This document shows, piece after piece, positions 23,643 to 34,030 of a stretch of DNA of 64,000 bases (positions are counted from its first letter, which is position 1; each line of letters begins with the position of its first letter). Made by a program: the position numbers and the translations under genes. The notes under the pieces are model-generated. The model searched no databases, was not told the DNA's origin, and saw only the letters and a list, made by a program, of their open reading frames with translations. Origin of the DNA: Pelomonas sp047654805 (GTDB taxonomy: Bacteria; Pseudomonadota; Gammaproteobacteria; Burkholderiales; Burkholderiaceae_C). The DNA lies in contig NZ_JASGIV010000001.1 in the NCBI RefSeq assembly GCF_047654805.1, forward strand, positions 5,766,001 through 5,830,000. Reading direction: 5' to 3'.

Positions 23643-24950
23643 TCAAGCGCACGCAGGGCGCATGGGGTTGTTCGGATGCGTGGTCCAGTTGGCGTAGGAG
23701 CCGTCGATGACGCGGCCGGTGCGCGCATCGACCTCGCCCGGCTGGAGGGCACGCATCGTGATGGTGCCAGGGACCGGGCAGATCGACACGCACAAGTTGC
23801 ATCCGACGCACTCGGCTTCGTTGACGTGGAAGTGGCGCCTGCCATCCTTGGTGGCCCAGATGGCCTGGTGCGAGGTGTCTTCGCAGACGACGTGGCAGCG
23901 GCCGCACTGGATGCAGGAATCCTGGTTGATGACCGCCTTGTCGACGTGGTTGAGGTTGAGCTGATTCCAGTTCTTCACGGTGGGCACGGCGCGGCCCTGG
24001 AAGTCCGCGAGCGACGCATAGCCTTTCTCATCCATGAAGTTGGACAGGCCCGAGCACATGTCCTGCACGATCTTGAAGCCGTAGACCATGGCGGCCGTGC
24101 AGACCTGCACCGTGCCGCAGCCCATGGCGATGAACTCGGCTGCGTCGCGCCAGGTGGTGATGCCGCCTATTCCCGAGATGGGCAAGCCGGCCGTGGCCGC
24201 GTCTCGCGCGATCTCGGCCACCATGTTCAGCGCGATGGGCTTGACGGCCTGGCCGCAGTAGCCGCCGTGCGAGCCCAGGCCGTCGGTGGAGGGGCTCATG
24301 ACCATGCGGTCCAGGTCCACGCCCATCACCGAGTTGATGGTGTTGATGAGGCTTACCGCATCGGCGCCGCCGGCCTTGGCCGCGCGCGCGGGGTACCGCA
24401 CATCGGTAATGTTGGGCGTCAGCTTCACGATCACGGGCAGCCTGGTGTGCTGCTTGCACCATTCGGTGACCTGCTGTATGTACTCCGGCACCTGACCCAC
24501 GGCAGAGCCCATGCCGCGCTCGCTCATGCCGTGGGGGCAGCCGAAGTTCAGCTCCACGCCGTCGGCGCCGGTGTCGGCCACGCGGGCGAGGATGTCCTTC
24601 CAGCTCTGCTCGTTCACCGGCACCATCAGCGAGACGATCATGGCCCGGTCGGGGAAGTCGCGCTTCACGCGGCGGATCTCGTCGAGGTTGGTTTGCAGCG
24701 GCCGGTCGGAAATCAGCTCGATATTGTTGAAGCCGATGACACGTCGGTCCTGGCTCCACAGCGTCGCGTAGCGCGGGCCGTTGACGTTGACGACCGGCGG
24801 GTCCTCGCCCAGCGTCTTCCAGACCACCCCCCCCCAGCCGGCCTCGAAGGCGCGGCGCACGTTGACCTCCTTGTCGGTGGGCGGGGCCGACGCGAGCCAG
24901 AACGGGTTGGGGCCCCGGATGCCCAGGAAGTTGGTGCTCAGATCAGCCAT
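23643..24950 (-). CDS. preA: Dihydropyrimidine dehydrogenase, catalytic/FeS subunit PreA
   Basis: A 435-residue subunit with an FMN-binding dihydroorotate-dehydrogenase-like barrel (about 1-320: FLGIRGPNPFWLASAPPT, LNFGCPHGMSERGMG, ISGIGGITTW). Two C-terminal 4Fe-4S motifs follow (CIQCGRCHVVCEDT and CVGCNLCVSICPVPG). With PreT it reduces uracil and thymine to the dihydro forms using NAD(P)H. At the position of the mammalian active-site Cys (GLACGQ) it reads GSAVGQ. The start overlaps the preT stop by 8 bases. Confidence 0.95.
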   Translation of the reverse strand: MADLSTNFLGIRGPNPFWLASAPPTDKEVNVRRAFEAGWGGVVWKTLGEDPPVVNVNGPRYATLWSQDRRVIGFNNIELISDRPLQTNLDEIRRVKRDFPDRAMIVSLMVPVNEQSWKDILARVADTGADGVELNFGCPHGMSERGMGSAVGQVPEYIQQVTEWCKQHTRLPVIVKLTPNITDVRYPARAAKAGGADAVSLINTINSVMGVDLDRMVMSPSTDGLGSHGGYCGQAVKPIALNMVAEIARDAATAGLPISGIGGITTWRDAAEFIAMGCGTVQVCTAAMVYGFKIVQDMCSGLSNFMDEKGYASLADFQGRAVPTVKNWNQLNLNHVDKAVINQDSCIQCGRCHVVCEDTSHQAIWATKDGRRHFHVNEAECVGCNLCVSICPVPGTITMRALQPGEVDARTGRVIDGSYANWTTHPNNPMRPACA

Positions 24951-26316
24951 GGGCGGCCTCCGTCGTGTCGGTGTGGCGGGCGGTGGCGATGCCCAGCGCG
25001 CGATCGATGGCGATGGCTGCGCGTTTGCCGTGCTCCACGGCCTCTACGGTCAGGTCCCTGCCGCCGGCGCGGCAGTCGCCGCCGGCCCAGACGCGTGCGA
25101 GGCTGGTCCGGCCATCGGCATCGGTCTTGATGCGGCCGGATTGCAGTTCGAGGGCGGCGCCCACCGGCATGGCCTGGAAGGATTGACCGATGGCGCGCAG
25201 CACCATGTCTGCCTCGATGACGAATTGCTCGCCGGTGTCCACCAGCGTGCCGCCTTCCAGCTTGGTGGCCGCAAAGCGCATGCCCTTGAGAACACCGCCC
25301 TGTGCGACGACGGCCAGCGGCCGCGCCCAGCAGCGGATGGTCACGCCATGGGTCTGCGCCCAGTGCTGCTCGTGCGTGGATGCAGAGAGGGCGTCGATGC
25401 CACGGCGATAGACCATCGTGACCTGCTCGGCGCCCAGCAGCCGGCTCTGCACGGCGGCGTCCACGGCGGTCATGCCGCCGCCGATGACGACGACCTTGCG
25501 GCCCACCGCCACGATCTCGGGTGCGCTCTGGCGCAGCTCGGCGATGAAGTCCACTGCGTCGCGCAGGCCCGGCAGCTCGGGCTCGGCAATGCCCAATGCG
25601 TTGACGCCCGCGAGACCCAGGCCCAGGAAGACCGCGTCGTACTCCGAGAGAAGGCCGTCGAGTGTGATGTCGCGGCCGAGTCGGCAGTGCAGCCTTGGCG
25701 TGATGCCGCCAATGCTCAGCAGCCAGTCGACCTCCTTCTGCGCGAAGCCGCCGGCTACCTTGTACGTCGCGAGACCGTATTCGTTCAGGCCGCCCAGCTT
25801 GGCCGCGGCGTCGAACAACACCACGTCGTGCCCGCGCCACGCCAGCCCATGCGCCGCGGCCAGGCCGGCTGGGCCGGCACCCACTACCGCGATGCGCCGC
25901 CCCGTGGGCATGCCGCGCGTGAACAACGGCTTGCCGGGACTTGCCAGATGGCCTTCCACCGCGTAACGCTGCAGCAGGCCGATCTCCACCGGCTTGCTCT
26001 CGTTGGTGTTGCGTACGCAGGCCTGCTCGCACAGCACCTCGGTGGGGCAGACCCGGGCGCACATGCCGCCCAGCGGGTTGGCCGACAGAATGGCTTCGGC
26101 GGCGCCGCGCACGTTGTCCTGCGCGACGCGCTGGATGAAGCTGGGGATGTCGATGCCGGTGGGGCAGGCCGTCTGGCAGGGCGCGTCGTAGCAGTAGTAG
26201 CAACGCTCGGCCTCGATCAGCGCCTGGGCGCGGTTCAGCGGCGGGTGGGCATCCGCAAAGTTGTGGGCATAGTCGTCAGGTCCGAGGCGACCTGATTTCA
26301 AATCTGCAAGGTCCAC
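24943..26316 (-). CDS. preT: Dihydropyrimidine dehydrogenase, NAD(P)H-accepting subunit PreT
   Basis: A 457-residue glutamate-synthase-beta-like flavoprotein. N-terminal Cys-rich FeS motifs (CYYCYDAPCQTACPTGIDIP, GGMCARVCPTEVLCEQAC) are followed by two Rossmann folds: FAD at VVGAGPAGLAAAHGL and NAD(P) at VVVIGGGMTAVDAA. It passes electrons from NAD(P)H to PreA. I take the GTG at 26316 as start because GGGAG lies 6 nt upstream and homology begins DLADLKSGRL; a TTG at 26343 is the alternative. First gene of the operon, divergent from the TetR gene. Confidence 0.93.
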   Translation of the reverse strand: MDLADLKSGRLGPDDYAHNFADAHPPLNRAQALIEAERCYYCYDAPCQTACPTGIDIPSFIQRVAQDNVRGAAEAILSANPLGGMCARVCPTEVLCEQACVRNTNESKPVEIGLLQRYAVEGHLASPGKPLFTRGMPTGRRIAVVGAGPAGLAAAHGLAWRGHDVVLFDAAAKLGGLNEYGLATYKVAGGFAQKEVDWLLSIGGITPRLHCRLGRDITLDGLLSEYDAVFLGLGLAGVNALGIAEPELPGLRDAVDFIAELRQSAPEIVAVGRKVVVIGGGMTAVDAAVQSRLLGAEQVTMVYRRGIDALSASTHEQHWAQTHGVTIRCWARPLAVVAQGGVLKGMRFAATKLEGGTLVDTGEQFVIEADMVLRAIGQSFQAMPVGAALELQSGRIKTDADGRTSLARVWAGGDCRAGGRDLTVEAVEHGKRAAIAIDRALGIATARHTDTTEAAHG

Positions 26317-26363
26317 GGGAGTCTCCCTGGGGAAAACAGGCAAACATTACTACCCTGTAAAAC

Positions 26364-26379
26364 TTGACCGAAGCGTAAA
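26364..26379. promoter_or_regulatory. Candidate RutR-type operator between preT and the TetR gene
   Basis: TTGACCGAAGCGTAAA has the length and left half of the E. coli RutR site (TTGACC-n4-GGTCAA) with 4 of 6 matches in the right half. It sits about midway between the divergent preT and rutR-like genes. It would let the TetR protein sense uracil or thymine and control both directions. This is a motif comparison from memory, not a computed score. Confidence 0.4.
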
Positions 26380-26422
26380 AACCCGCAGCTTCAGCTTGGT
26401 GCACACCGTCAAAATGCAGCAT

Positions 26423-27058
26423 ATGACTGACATCGCCCCCGTGACGCGCACGCCGCGCGCCGCCACCCTGCGCAAGCAGGAGGCCATTCTTGCCGAGGCC
26501 GAGCGCCAGTTCGCCCGGTTCGGCTTCGAGGGCGTCAGCCTGGACAGCATTGCCGCCGTGCTGGACCTGTCCCGCCAGAATCTGCTTTACCACTGGCCCA
26601 GCAAGGAAGATCTCTATCGCGCCGTGTTGGACAGCGTGATGGGCGAGTGGATGGCCAACATGAGCGCCATCGCCGAGGCCGACGAGCCCGAGGCGGCCAT
26701 CCAGACCTATGTCGCCGTCAAGCTGCGCTTTAGCCGCGAGAGGCCCAGTGGCAACGCTGTCTTCACACGCGAGATCATGGCTGGCGCTCCGCGCTATCAG
26801 GACGTGCTCAAGGCCCAGGTCATGCCCTTGCTGCATGCCGATGTCGAGCGCTTCGAGCGCTGGGCGGACGAGGGCCTGATCCAACGCGTGGACTTCACGC
26901 ACCTGATGTTCCTGATCTGGTCCTCGACCCAAGCCTATGCAGACCTGGGGCCGCAGTTCGCCCTCTACATGGACAAGCCTCGCCTGGAGGAAGCGGACTT
27001 CGAGGCCGCGCGCCAGCTGATCACGGGGCTGATCTGGCGCAGCCTCGCCATTGCCTGA
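26423..27058 (+). CDS. rutR: TetR family regulator, RutR-like
   Basis: A 211-residue TetR regulator. The N-terminal HTH (AILAEAERQFARFGFEGVSLDSIAAVLDLSRQNLLYHWPSKEDLYRAVL) is followed by a ligand domain with FTREIMAGAPRYQDVL and FLIWSSTQAYADLGPQ. These resemble RutR, the uracil/thymine-responsive regulator of pyrimidine catabolism. Divergence from preT supports that role. Start at 26423 (MTDIAPV); an ATG 9 bp upstream, just behind a CAAAAT element, is possible. Confidence 0.8.
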   Translation: MTDIAPVTRTPRAATLRKQEAILAEAERQFARFGFEGVSLDSIAAVLDLSRQNLLYHWPSKEDLYRAVLDSVMGEWMANMSAIAEADEPEAAIQTYVAVKLRFSRERPSGNAVFTREIMAGAPRYQDVLKAQVMPLLHADVERFERWADEGLIQRVDFTHLMFLIWSSTQAYADLGPQFALYMDKPRLEEADFEAARQLITGLIWRSLAIA

Positions 27059-27103
27059 CGCGCGAACAAGCCAGGCTTGCACGCCTGCGAAGGAGTGGCT
27101 GCG

Positions 27104-27109
27104 TAGAAT
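27104..27109 (+). promoter_or_regulatory. Candidate -10 box for the riboswitch-metH transcript
   Basis: TAGAAT matches the -10 consensus in 5 of 6 positions and would place the transcription start a few bases before the riboswitch P1 helix. No convincing -35 at 16-18 bp is visible; the nearest TTGCAC is 21 bp away. Confidence 0.45.
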
Positions 27110-27118
27110 TCCTGCCTC

Positions 27119-27185
27119 ATCCGAGGAGCGCTGCGAGGGTATTGGGCCCCCAGGCTCGGATCGTTTTCTAACGGCGCTCATCGAT
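27119..27185 (+). promoter_or_regulatory. S-adenosylhomocysteine (SAH) riboswitch
   Basis: The P1 helix is ATCCGAG (27119-27125) with CTCGGAT (27155-27161), 7 perfect pairs. The conserved GAGGAGCGCTGCGA core lies just inside, followed by a GGG...CCC-type P2 and CCAGGCTCGG. A perfect 6-bp pseudoknot joins GAGCGC (27126-27131) with GCGCTC (27174-27179). This layout and the GAGGAGCGCTGC core match SAH riboswitches found before ahcY and metH genes in beta- and gammaproteobacteria. SAH binding would switch on methionine synthase to recycle homocysteine. The pseudoknot strand ends 27 nt before the metH ATG, so control of ribosome access is likely. Confidence 0.92.
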
Positions 27186-27206
27186 CCCCCGCGCGAGACG
27201 CCATCG

Positions 27207-29903
<2,697 letters not shown>

Positions 29904-30031
29904 CTCCGGGCCGGCACGTCCGGCGACAGCATCTGCTTACCTTGCCGACCCGGCGCTGCGGCTTCGTCCTACGCGGCCGGCGACCGCGCCTGGGCATGCT
30001 CGGGGTCATCTCAAAACACGACGGAGGCCCC

Positions 30032-30610
30032 ATGTCGACCCCCACCCTTCCCGCCAAGTCCACCCAGATCGTTGCCGCAGTGGCTGTCGTGCTGTCGCTT
30101 TTGGGCGCCGCCTATGCGGTGGGGCGCTCCCAGGGGGGCGAGTCCGCCGTCGAGGCTCCGCCCCAGGCCGTCCAGCGCGTTGCAGCGGCCGAGTCCGCGC
30201 GTGAGCCCGTGCGTGAGCCCGTGCGCGATGCCAGGCCGGCGGCCCCCGTCGTCGAGAGCCCGGCCCAGCCGGTCCTATGCCGCAACTGTGGTCGAGTTAC
30301 GGATGTGCATACCGAGACCCGCCACGGCAAGGCCAGTGGTGTTGGCGCCGTGGGCGGCGCCGTGGTGGGCGGGCTGCTGGGCAACATGGTCGGCGGCGGC
30401 AACGGCCGCAAGCTGGCCACCGTGGGCGGTGCCGTTGCTGGCGGCTATGCCGGCAACGAGATCGAGAAGAATCAGAAGAGCTATACCGTCTGGGTCGTTC
30501 AGGTGAAGGAGGGGGATGGTCGCGTGCGCCGCTTCGAGCGCAACGCTGACCCCGGCCTGCGCGTCGGCGACGAGGTCCGACTCACCGAGAACGGCTTCGT
30601 GCGCACCTGA
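30032..30610 (+). CDS. Glycine-zipper 2TM-domain envelope protein
   Basis: A 192-residue protein with an N-terminal transmembrane or signal-anchor helix (about residues 9-30), an Ala/Pro/Glu-rich linker with the repeat REPVREPVRD, and a C-R-N-C motif (VLCRNCGRV). The glycine-zipper region is GVGAVGGAVVGGLLGNMVGGGNGRK (split by position about 105-135), then a second GGAVAGGYAGNEIEK. The tail YTVWVVQVKEGDGRVRRFERN resembles the C-terminal domain of 17-kDa surface-antigen/SlyB-like proteins. Probably membrane-associated. The ribosome site is GGAGG. Not obviously linked to metH. Confidence 0.82.
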   Translation: MSTPTLPAKSTQIVAAVAVVLSLLGAAYAVGRSQGGESAVEAPPQAVQRVAAAESAREPVREPVRDARPAAPVVESPAQPVLCRNCGRVTDVHTETRHGKASGVGAVGGAVVGGLLGNMVGGGNGRKLATVGGAVAGGYAGNEIEKNQKSYTVWVVQVKEGDGRVRRFERNADPGLRVGDEVRLTENGFVRT

Positions 30611-31241
30611 TGCCACGGGACCCCGCGCCGCTCAGGCGGCGCTGGGCAGCCCATGCCGCGGCTGGCTGGCTTCGGCCACATCGACCGGCGCGATGGCATG
30701 GTCGCCTCTCAGGGCGGCCGCAGTACTGGCAACGAGTGGCGTGCAGTGGAAGCTGCGCGCCAGCTTGGCTTCTCAACTGCCACCGGGCAAGGCCTTGGGG
30801 GCGGTTCCAGTCCGGCATGTTCGGCGAGATCCCGCGCGTGTCGCTCTACGCCACGGCGAGCTTGCCTTCCCGCTTGCGGCGGGACGACGGCCTGCGTCGA
30901 GCCCCCTGCAACAGTCCGGGCTGGGCCACCGGGCGGCACGCCCGGTTCGGCTTACCAATGTTGGTGTTCACTCCGATGCTGTCGATTGACCCATGAGCAG
31001 TCCAGGCGACCGCCATGGCTCGGCAGGTCGGCGATGAGTCGCCGCAGCTCATCCAGCTCTTGATCAGCAAGAGCCGGCGCGGGATTCCTGCGTTCATCCC
31101 CAGACGCTGCTGAAGCCTGATGGCGCCGTCGAGGATGCGGTTGCGGATGGCGTGGCGGCCCCGCCGAGGTGGCTGGCGCAGAAAGGGGACGGGCAGACTG
31201 ACCCCGGTCCAGCGCGGTCCGGACGATGTCGCGCGCATGAA
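30611..31241. other. Gene-poor stretch; possible decayed transposase fragment
   Basis: I find no convincing gene here. On the minus strand, around 30960-31085, the frame reads ADQELDELRRLIADLPSHGG before breaking up. This recalls the LIADLPSYGYRR segment of IS2/IS3-type OrfB transposases, but it cannot be followed further and no terminal repeats are visible. A 7-bp hairpin (GCGCCGC/GCGGCGC, 30625-30642) just after the preceding stop could terminate that gene. The rest is unassigned. Confidence 0.3.
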
Positions 31242-31258
31242 TGCACCCATAAGGTGCA
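31242..31258. promoter_or_regulatory. NtrC binding site 1 (perfect dyad)
   Basis: TGCACCCATAAGGTGCA is a perfect TGCACC-n5-GGTGCA palindrome, the NtrC consensus. It lies about 127 bp upstream of the expected sigma-54 start. Confidence 0.85.
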
Positions 31259-31274
31259 GTTCTGGCATGCGATC

Positions 31275-31291
31275 AGTCCCATTTTGGTGCG
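31275..31291. promoter_or_regulatory. NtrC binding site 2 (one strong half)
   Basis: AGTCCCATTTTGGTGCG retains the consensus right half and centre (CCATTTTGGTGC). Its centre is 33 bp from that of site 1, about three helical turns, the same phasing as the paired glnA enhancer sites of enteric bacteria. Confidence 0.65.
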
Positions 31292-31350
31292 GACCGGCGG
31301 GTGGCGGGCGCACGCGGCCCAGACTTGTGCGGGTGGCCAAGGTGTAACGC

Positions 31351-31368
31351 TTGGCACGGAAGCTGCAA
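31351..31368 (+). promoter_or_regulatory. Sigma-54 promoter of the porin-glnK-amtB operon
   Basis: TTGGCACGGAAGCTGCAA has the invariant GG and GC elements at -24/-12 spacing and matches TTGGCACG-n4-TTGC(A) at all but one position. With two NtrC sites 60-110 bp upstream it indicates expression under nitrogen limitation. Confidence 0.9.
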
Positions 31369-31416
31369 TAACCCACGGGACTGCCTTCCCCCCCAACTTT
31401 GATTAGGAGCCCCGCC

Positions 31417-32145
31417 ATGAAGTTGTCCTCTTCGCTGCTCGTCTTGGCGCTGTCCGCGGCTGCTCTGCCCGCGATGGCCGATGAGCCGGCGCCGGACCCG
31501 CTGTCGTTCAACATCGGCGCCGTCAGCGAGTACCGCTACCGCGGCATCTCCCAGACGCGCCTGAAGCCGGCCCTGCAGGGCGGCATCGACTACGCCGACC
31601 CGAGCGGGTTCTATGTCGGTACCTGGGGCTCGACGATCAAATGGATCAAGGACGCCGGCGGCGACGCGGACGTCGAGGTCGACTTCTACGGCGGCTACAA
31701 GACCGAGCTCTCCAAGGGTTTGACCGTCGACGTGGGCGTGCTGCAGTACCTGTATCCCAGCAACAAGCTCAACCCCAGCGCCAACACGCTGGAGCTGTAT
31801 GGTGCGGTCAGCTTCGGCCCGGTCACGGCCAAGTACTCGCACAGCACGACAAACCTGTTCGGCTTCACGGACAGCAAGGGCTCGGGCTACTTCGATGTGT
31901 CGGCCAACTTTGACCTGGGCGACGGCATGACGCTGACGCCGCACGTGGGCCACCAGACCGTCAAGCACAACTCGGCTGCGTCATACACGGACTACTCGCT
32001 GACGTTGGCCAAGGACTTCTCGGGTCTGGTCGTCAGCGGCGCCGTCATCGGCACAGATGCCAACAAGACGGCCTACGCCAGCCCCGTGAACGGCAAGTTC
32101 ATGGGCAAGACCATGCTGGTCATCGGCCTGAAGAAGACCTTCTGA
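31417..32145 (+). CDS. TorF family putative porin (Gcw_chp type)
   Basis: A 242-residue outer-membrane beta-barrel protein. The signal peptide MKLSSSLLVLALSAAALPAMA is followed by SFNIGAVSEYRYRGISQTRLKPALQGG, the family signature, then alternating strands and a C-terminal Phe (IGLKKTF) for BAM recognition. In betaproteobacteria this porin commonly precedes glnK-amtB; it may help small nitrogen compounds cross the outer membrane. The ribosome site AGGAG precedes the ATG at 31417. An upstream in-frame ATG lacks one. Confidence 0.9.
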   Translation: MKLSSSLLVLALSAAALPAMADEPAPDPLSFNIGAVSEYRYRGISQTRLKPALQGGIDYADPSGFYVGTWGSTIKWIKDAGGDADVEVDFYGGYKTELSKGLTVDVGVLQYLYPSNKLNPSANTLELYGAVSFGPVTAKYSHSTTNLFGFTDSKGSGYFDVSANFDLGDGMTLTPHVGHQTVKHNSAASYTDYSLTLAKDFSGLVVSGAVIGTDANKTAYASPVNGKFMGKTMLVIGLKKTF

Positions 32146-32161
32146 TTCCAAGGAGCGCGAC

Positions 32162-32500
32162 ATGAAACTGATCACTGCCGTCATCAAGCCGTTCAAGCTG
32201 GATGAGGTGCGCGAGGCCCTCAGCGCCATCGGCGTGCAGGGCCTGACCGTCACCGAGGTGAAGGGCTTCGGCCGCCAGAAGGGCCACACCGAGCTGTATC
32301 GCGGCGCCGAGTACGTCGTCGACTTCCTGCCCAAGGTCAAGATCGAGGCTGCCGTCAACGAGGACGTCGTTGAACGCGTCATCGAGGCGATCGAATCCTC
32401 TGCCCGCACGGGCAAGATCGGCGACGGCAAGATCTTCGTGTCGCCGCTGGACCAAGTCGTTCGCATCCGTACCGGCGAGACCGGCAACGACGCGCTCTGA
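32162..32500 (+). CDS. glnK: Nitrogen regulatory protein P-II (GlnK)
   Basis: A 112-residue PII protein, full length. The T-loop carries the uridylylation site Tyr51 (TELYRGAEYVVDFLPK), and the B-loop has ARTGKIGDGKIFV. It senses ATP/ADP and 2-oxoglutarate and blocks the AmtB channel when unmodified. Located 16 bp after the porin gene with an AAGGAG ribosome site and 32 bp before amtB. The linkage to amtB makes it GlnK rather than GlnB. Confidence 0.96.
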   Translation: MKLITAVIKPFKLDEVREALSAIGVQGLTVTEVKGFGRQKGHTELYRGAEYVVDFLPKVKIEAAVNEDVVERVIEAIESSARTGKIGDGKIFVSPLDQVVRIRTGETGNDAL

Positions 32501-32532
32501 GTCTGAACCGTTACCCGTTGGAGAACAGACAA

Positions 32533-33924
32533 ATGAAGAAACTCCTTGCCTGCCTGGCCTTCGCGGCGGCGGCACTTGCGCCCAGCGCCTGGGCCCAGGA
32601 ACCGGCCTCCGCGCCGGCGTCCGCCACCGAGGCCGCCGTGGCGGCCTCTGCTCCCGAGGCGCCCGCAGCCTCCGCGCCGGCTGAGGCTGCCTCGGCGCCC
32701 ACGCCCAAGCTGGACAGCGGCGACACCGCGTGGATGCTGACCTCGACGATGCTGGTCATCCTGATGACCATCCCCGGCCTGGCGCTGTTCTATGGCGGCC
32801 TGGCGCGCAGCAAGAACATGCTGTCGGTGCTGATGCAGGTCTTCGTCATCTTCTCGCTGATCACTCTGCTGTGGGCCATCTACGGCTACAGCTTGGCGTT
32901 CGGCGGCGAGGGCACCTTCATCGCGGGCCTGGACAAAGTCTTCCTGAAGGGTATCGCGGCGGACACGCTGTCAGGCGCGCTGCCGACCATTCCAGAATTC
33001 GTCTTCGTAGCCTTCCAGTCCACGTTCGCAGCCATCACCTGCGCGCTGATCGTCGGCGCCTTCGCCGAGCGCATCAAGTTCTCGGCCGTGCTGCTGTTCT
33101 CGGTTCTGTGGTTCACCTTTGCCTACGTGCCGATGGCCCATATCGTCTGGGGCGGCGGCCTGCTGGGCAAGGATGGCGCGCTGGACTTCGCCGGTGGCAC
33201 GGTGGTGCACATCAACGCCGGTATCGCAGGCCTCGTTGGTGCCTACATGGTGGGTAAGCGCATCGGCTTCGGCAAGGAGGCGCTGACGCCGCACAGCCTG
33301 ACGCTGACTATGGTTGGTGCCTCGCTGCTGTGGGTGGGCTGGTTCGGCTTCAATGCCGGTTCGGCGGGCGCCGCCAACGGCGTGGCTGGCCTGGCCTTCG
33401 TCAACACCATCTTTGCCACGGGCGCCGCGACGCTGTCGTGGATTGCTGGCGAGGCGCTGCACAAGGGCAAGGCCTCGATGCTGGGCGCTGCGTCCGGCGC
33501 AGTGGCTGGCCTGGTCGCCGTGACGCCGGCCGCCGGCTTCATCGGCCCGATGGGTTCGATCATCCTTGGCCTGGTCGCCGGCCTGGTCTGCCTGTGGGGC
33601 GTGGGTGGTCTGAAGAAGATGCTGGGTGCGGACGACGCGTTCGACGTGTTCGGCGTGCACGGCGTAGGTGGCATCGTCGGTGCCATTCTGACTGGCGTGT
33701 TCGCGGCTCCCGCGCTGGGCGGCACGCAGCCGGCCGAGTACGCAATGGGTGCCCAGGTCATCACGCAGATCAAGAGCGTGCTGCTGACCATTGTCTGGTC
33801 GGGTGTCGTCTCCTTCATCGCCTACAAGTTGGTCGACATCGTCATCGGCCTGCGCGTGACCGAAGAGGAAGAGCGCGAAGGTCTGGACATCTCGTCGCAC
33901 GGCGAGACGGCCTATCACAAGTGA
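32533..33924 (+). CDS. amtB: Ammonium transporter AmtB
   Basis: A 463-residue Amt/Rh channel. A cleavable signal peptide (MKKLLACLAFAAAALAPSAWA) is followed by an unusual Ala/Pro/Ser-rich periplasmic extension of about 45 residues before the first conserved helix (DTAWMLTSTMLVILMTIPGLALFYGGLARSKN, split at residue 71). Eleven helices follow. The pore histidines lie in VVHINAG and VFGVHGVGG. Trimers conduct ammonium and are gated by GlnK. The ribosome site is GGAGAA. A clear terminator follows at 33967. Confidence 0.96.
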   Translation: MKKLLACLAFAAAALAPSAWAQEPASAPASATEAAVAASAPEAPAASAPAEAASAPTPKLDSGDTAWMLTSTMLVILMTIPGLALFYGGLARSKNMLSVLMQVFVIFSLITLLWAIYGYSLAFGGEGTFIAGLDKVFLKGIAADTLSGALPTIPEFVFVAFQSTFAAITCALIVGAFAERIKFSAVLLFSVLWFTFAYVPMAHIVWGGGLLGKDGALDFAGGTVVHINAGIAGLVGAYMVGKRIGFGKEALTPHSLTLTMVGASLLWVGWFGFNAGSAGAANGVAGLAFVNTIFATGAATLSWIAGEALHKGKASMLGAASGAVAGLVAVTPAAGFIGPMGSIILGLVAGLVCLWGVGGLKKMLGADDAFDVFGVHGVGGIVGAILTGVFAAPALGGTQPAEYAMGAQVITQIKSVLLTIVWSGVVSFIAYKLVDIVIGLRVTEEEEREGLDISSHGETAYHK

Positions 33925-33966
33925 TGTGATCGCAAGGTCCGGTTCGCGCCGGGCCCGTCACGACGC

Positions 33967-33992
33967 AAAGCCGCCCGGAGGGCGGCTTTTTT
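33967..33992 (+). terminator. Rho-independent terminator of the glnK-amtB operon
   Basis: A perfect 10-bp stem AAAGCCGCCC / GGGCGGCTTT with a GGA loop, continuing into a run of T (33987-33992). It lies 42 bp after the amtB stop. Confidence 0.93.
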
Positions 33993-34030
33993 CATTGGGG
34001 CGAGCCGATCGGCCGTTATGCTGGTCCGCC

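Noticed and set aside
26317..26422. NtrC/sigma-54 control of the pyrimidine operon
   Set aside because: A GGTGCA half-site is present but its partner half matches only 3 of 6, and no GG-n10-GC box faces preT.
30846..31514. 222-codon minus-strand open frame over the glnK promoter region
   Set aside because: Overlaps the NtrC sites, the sigma-54 promoter and the porin start, and has no coherent domain.
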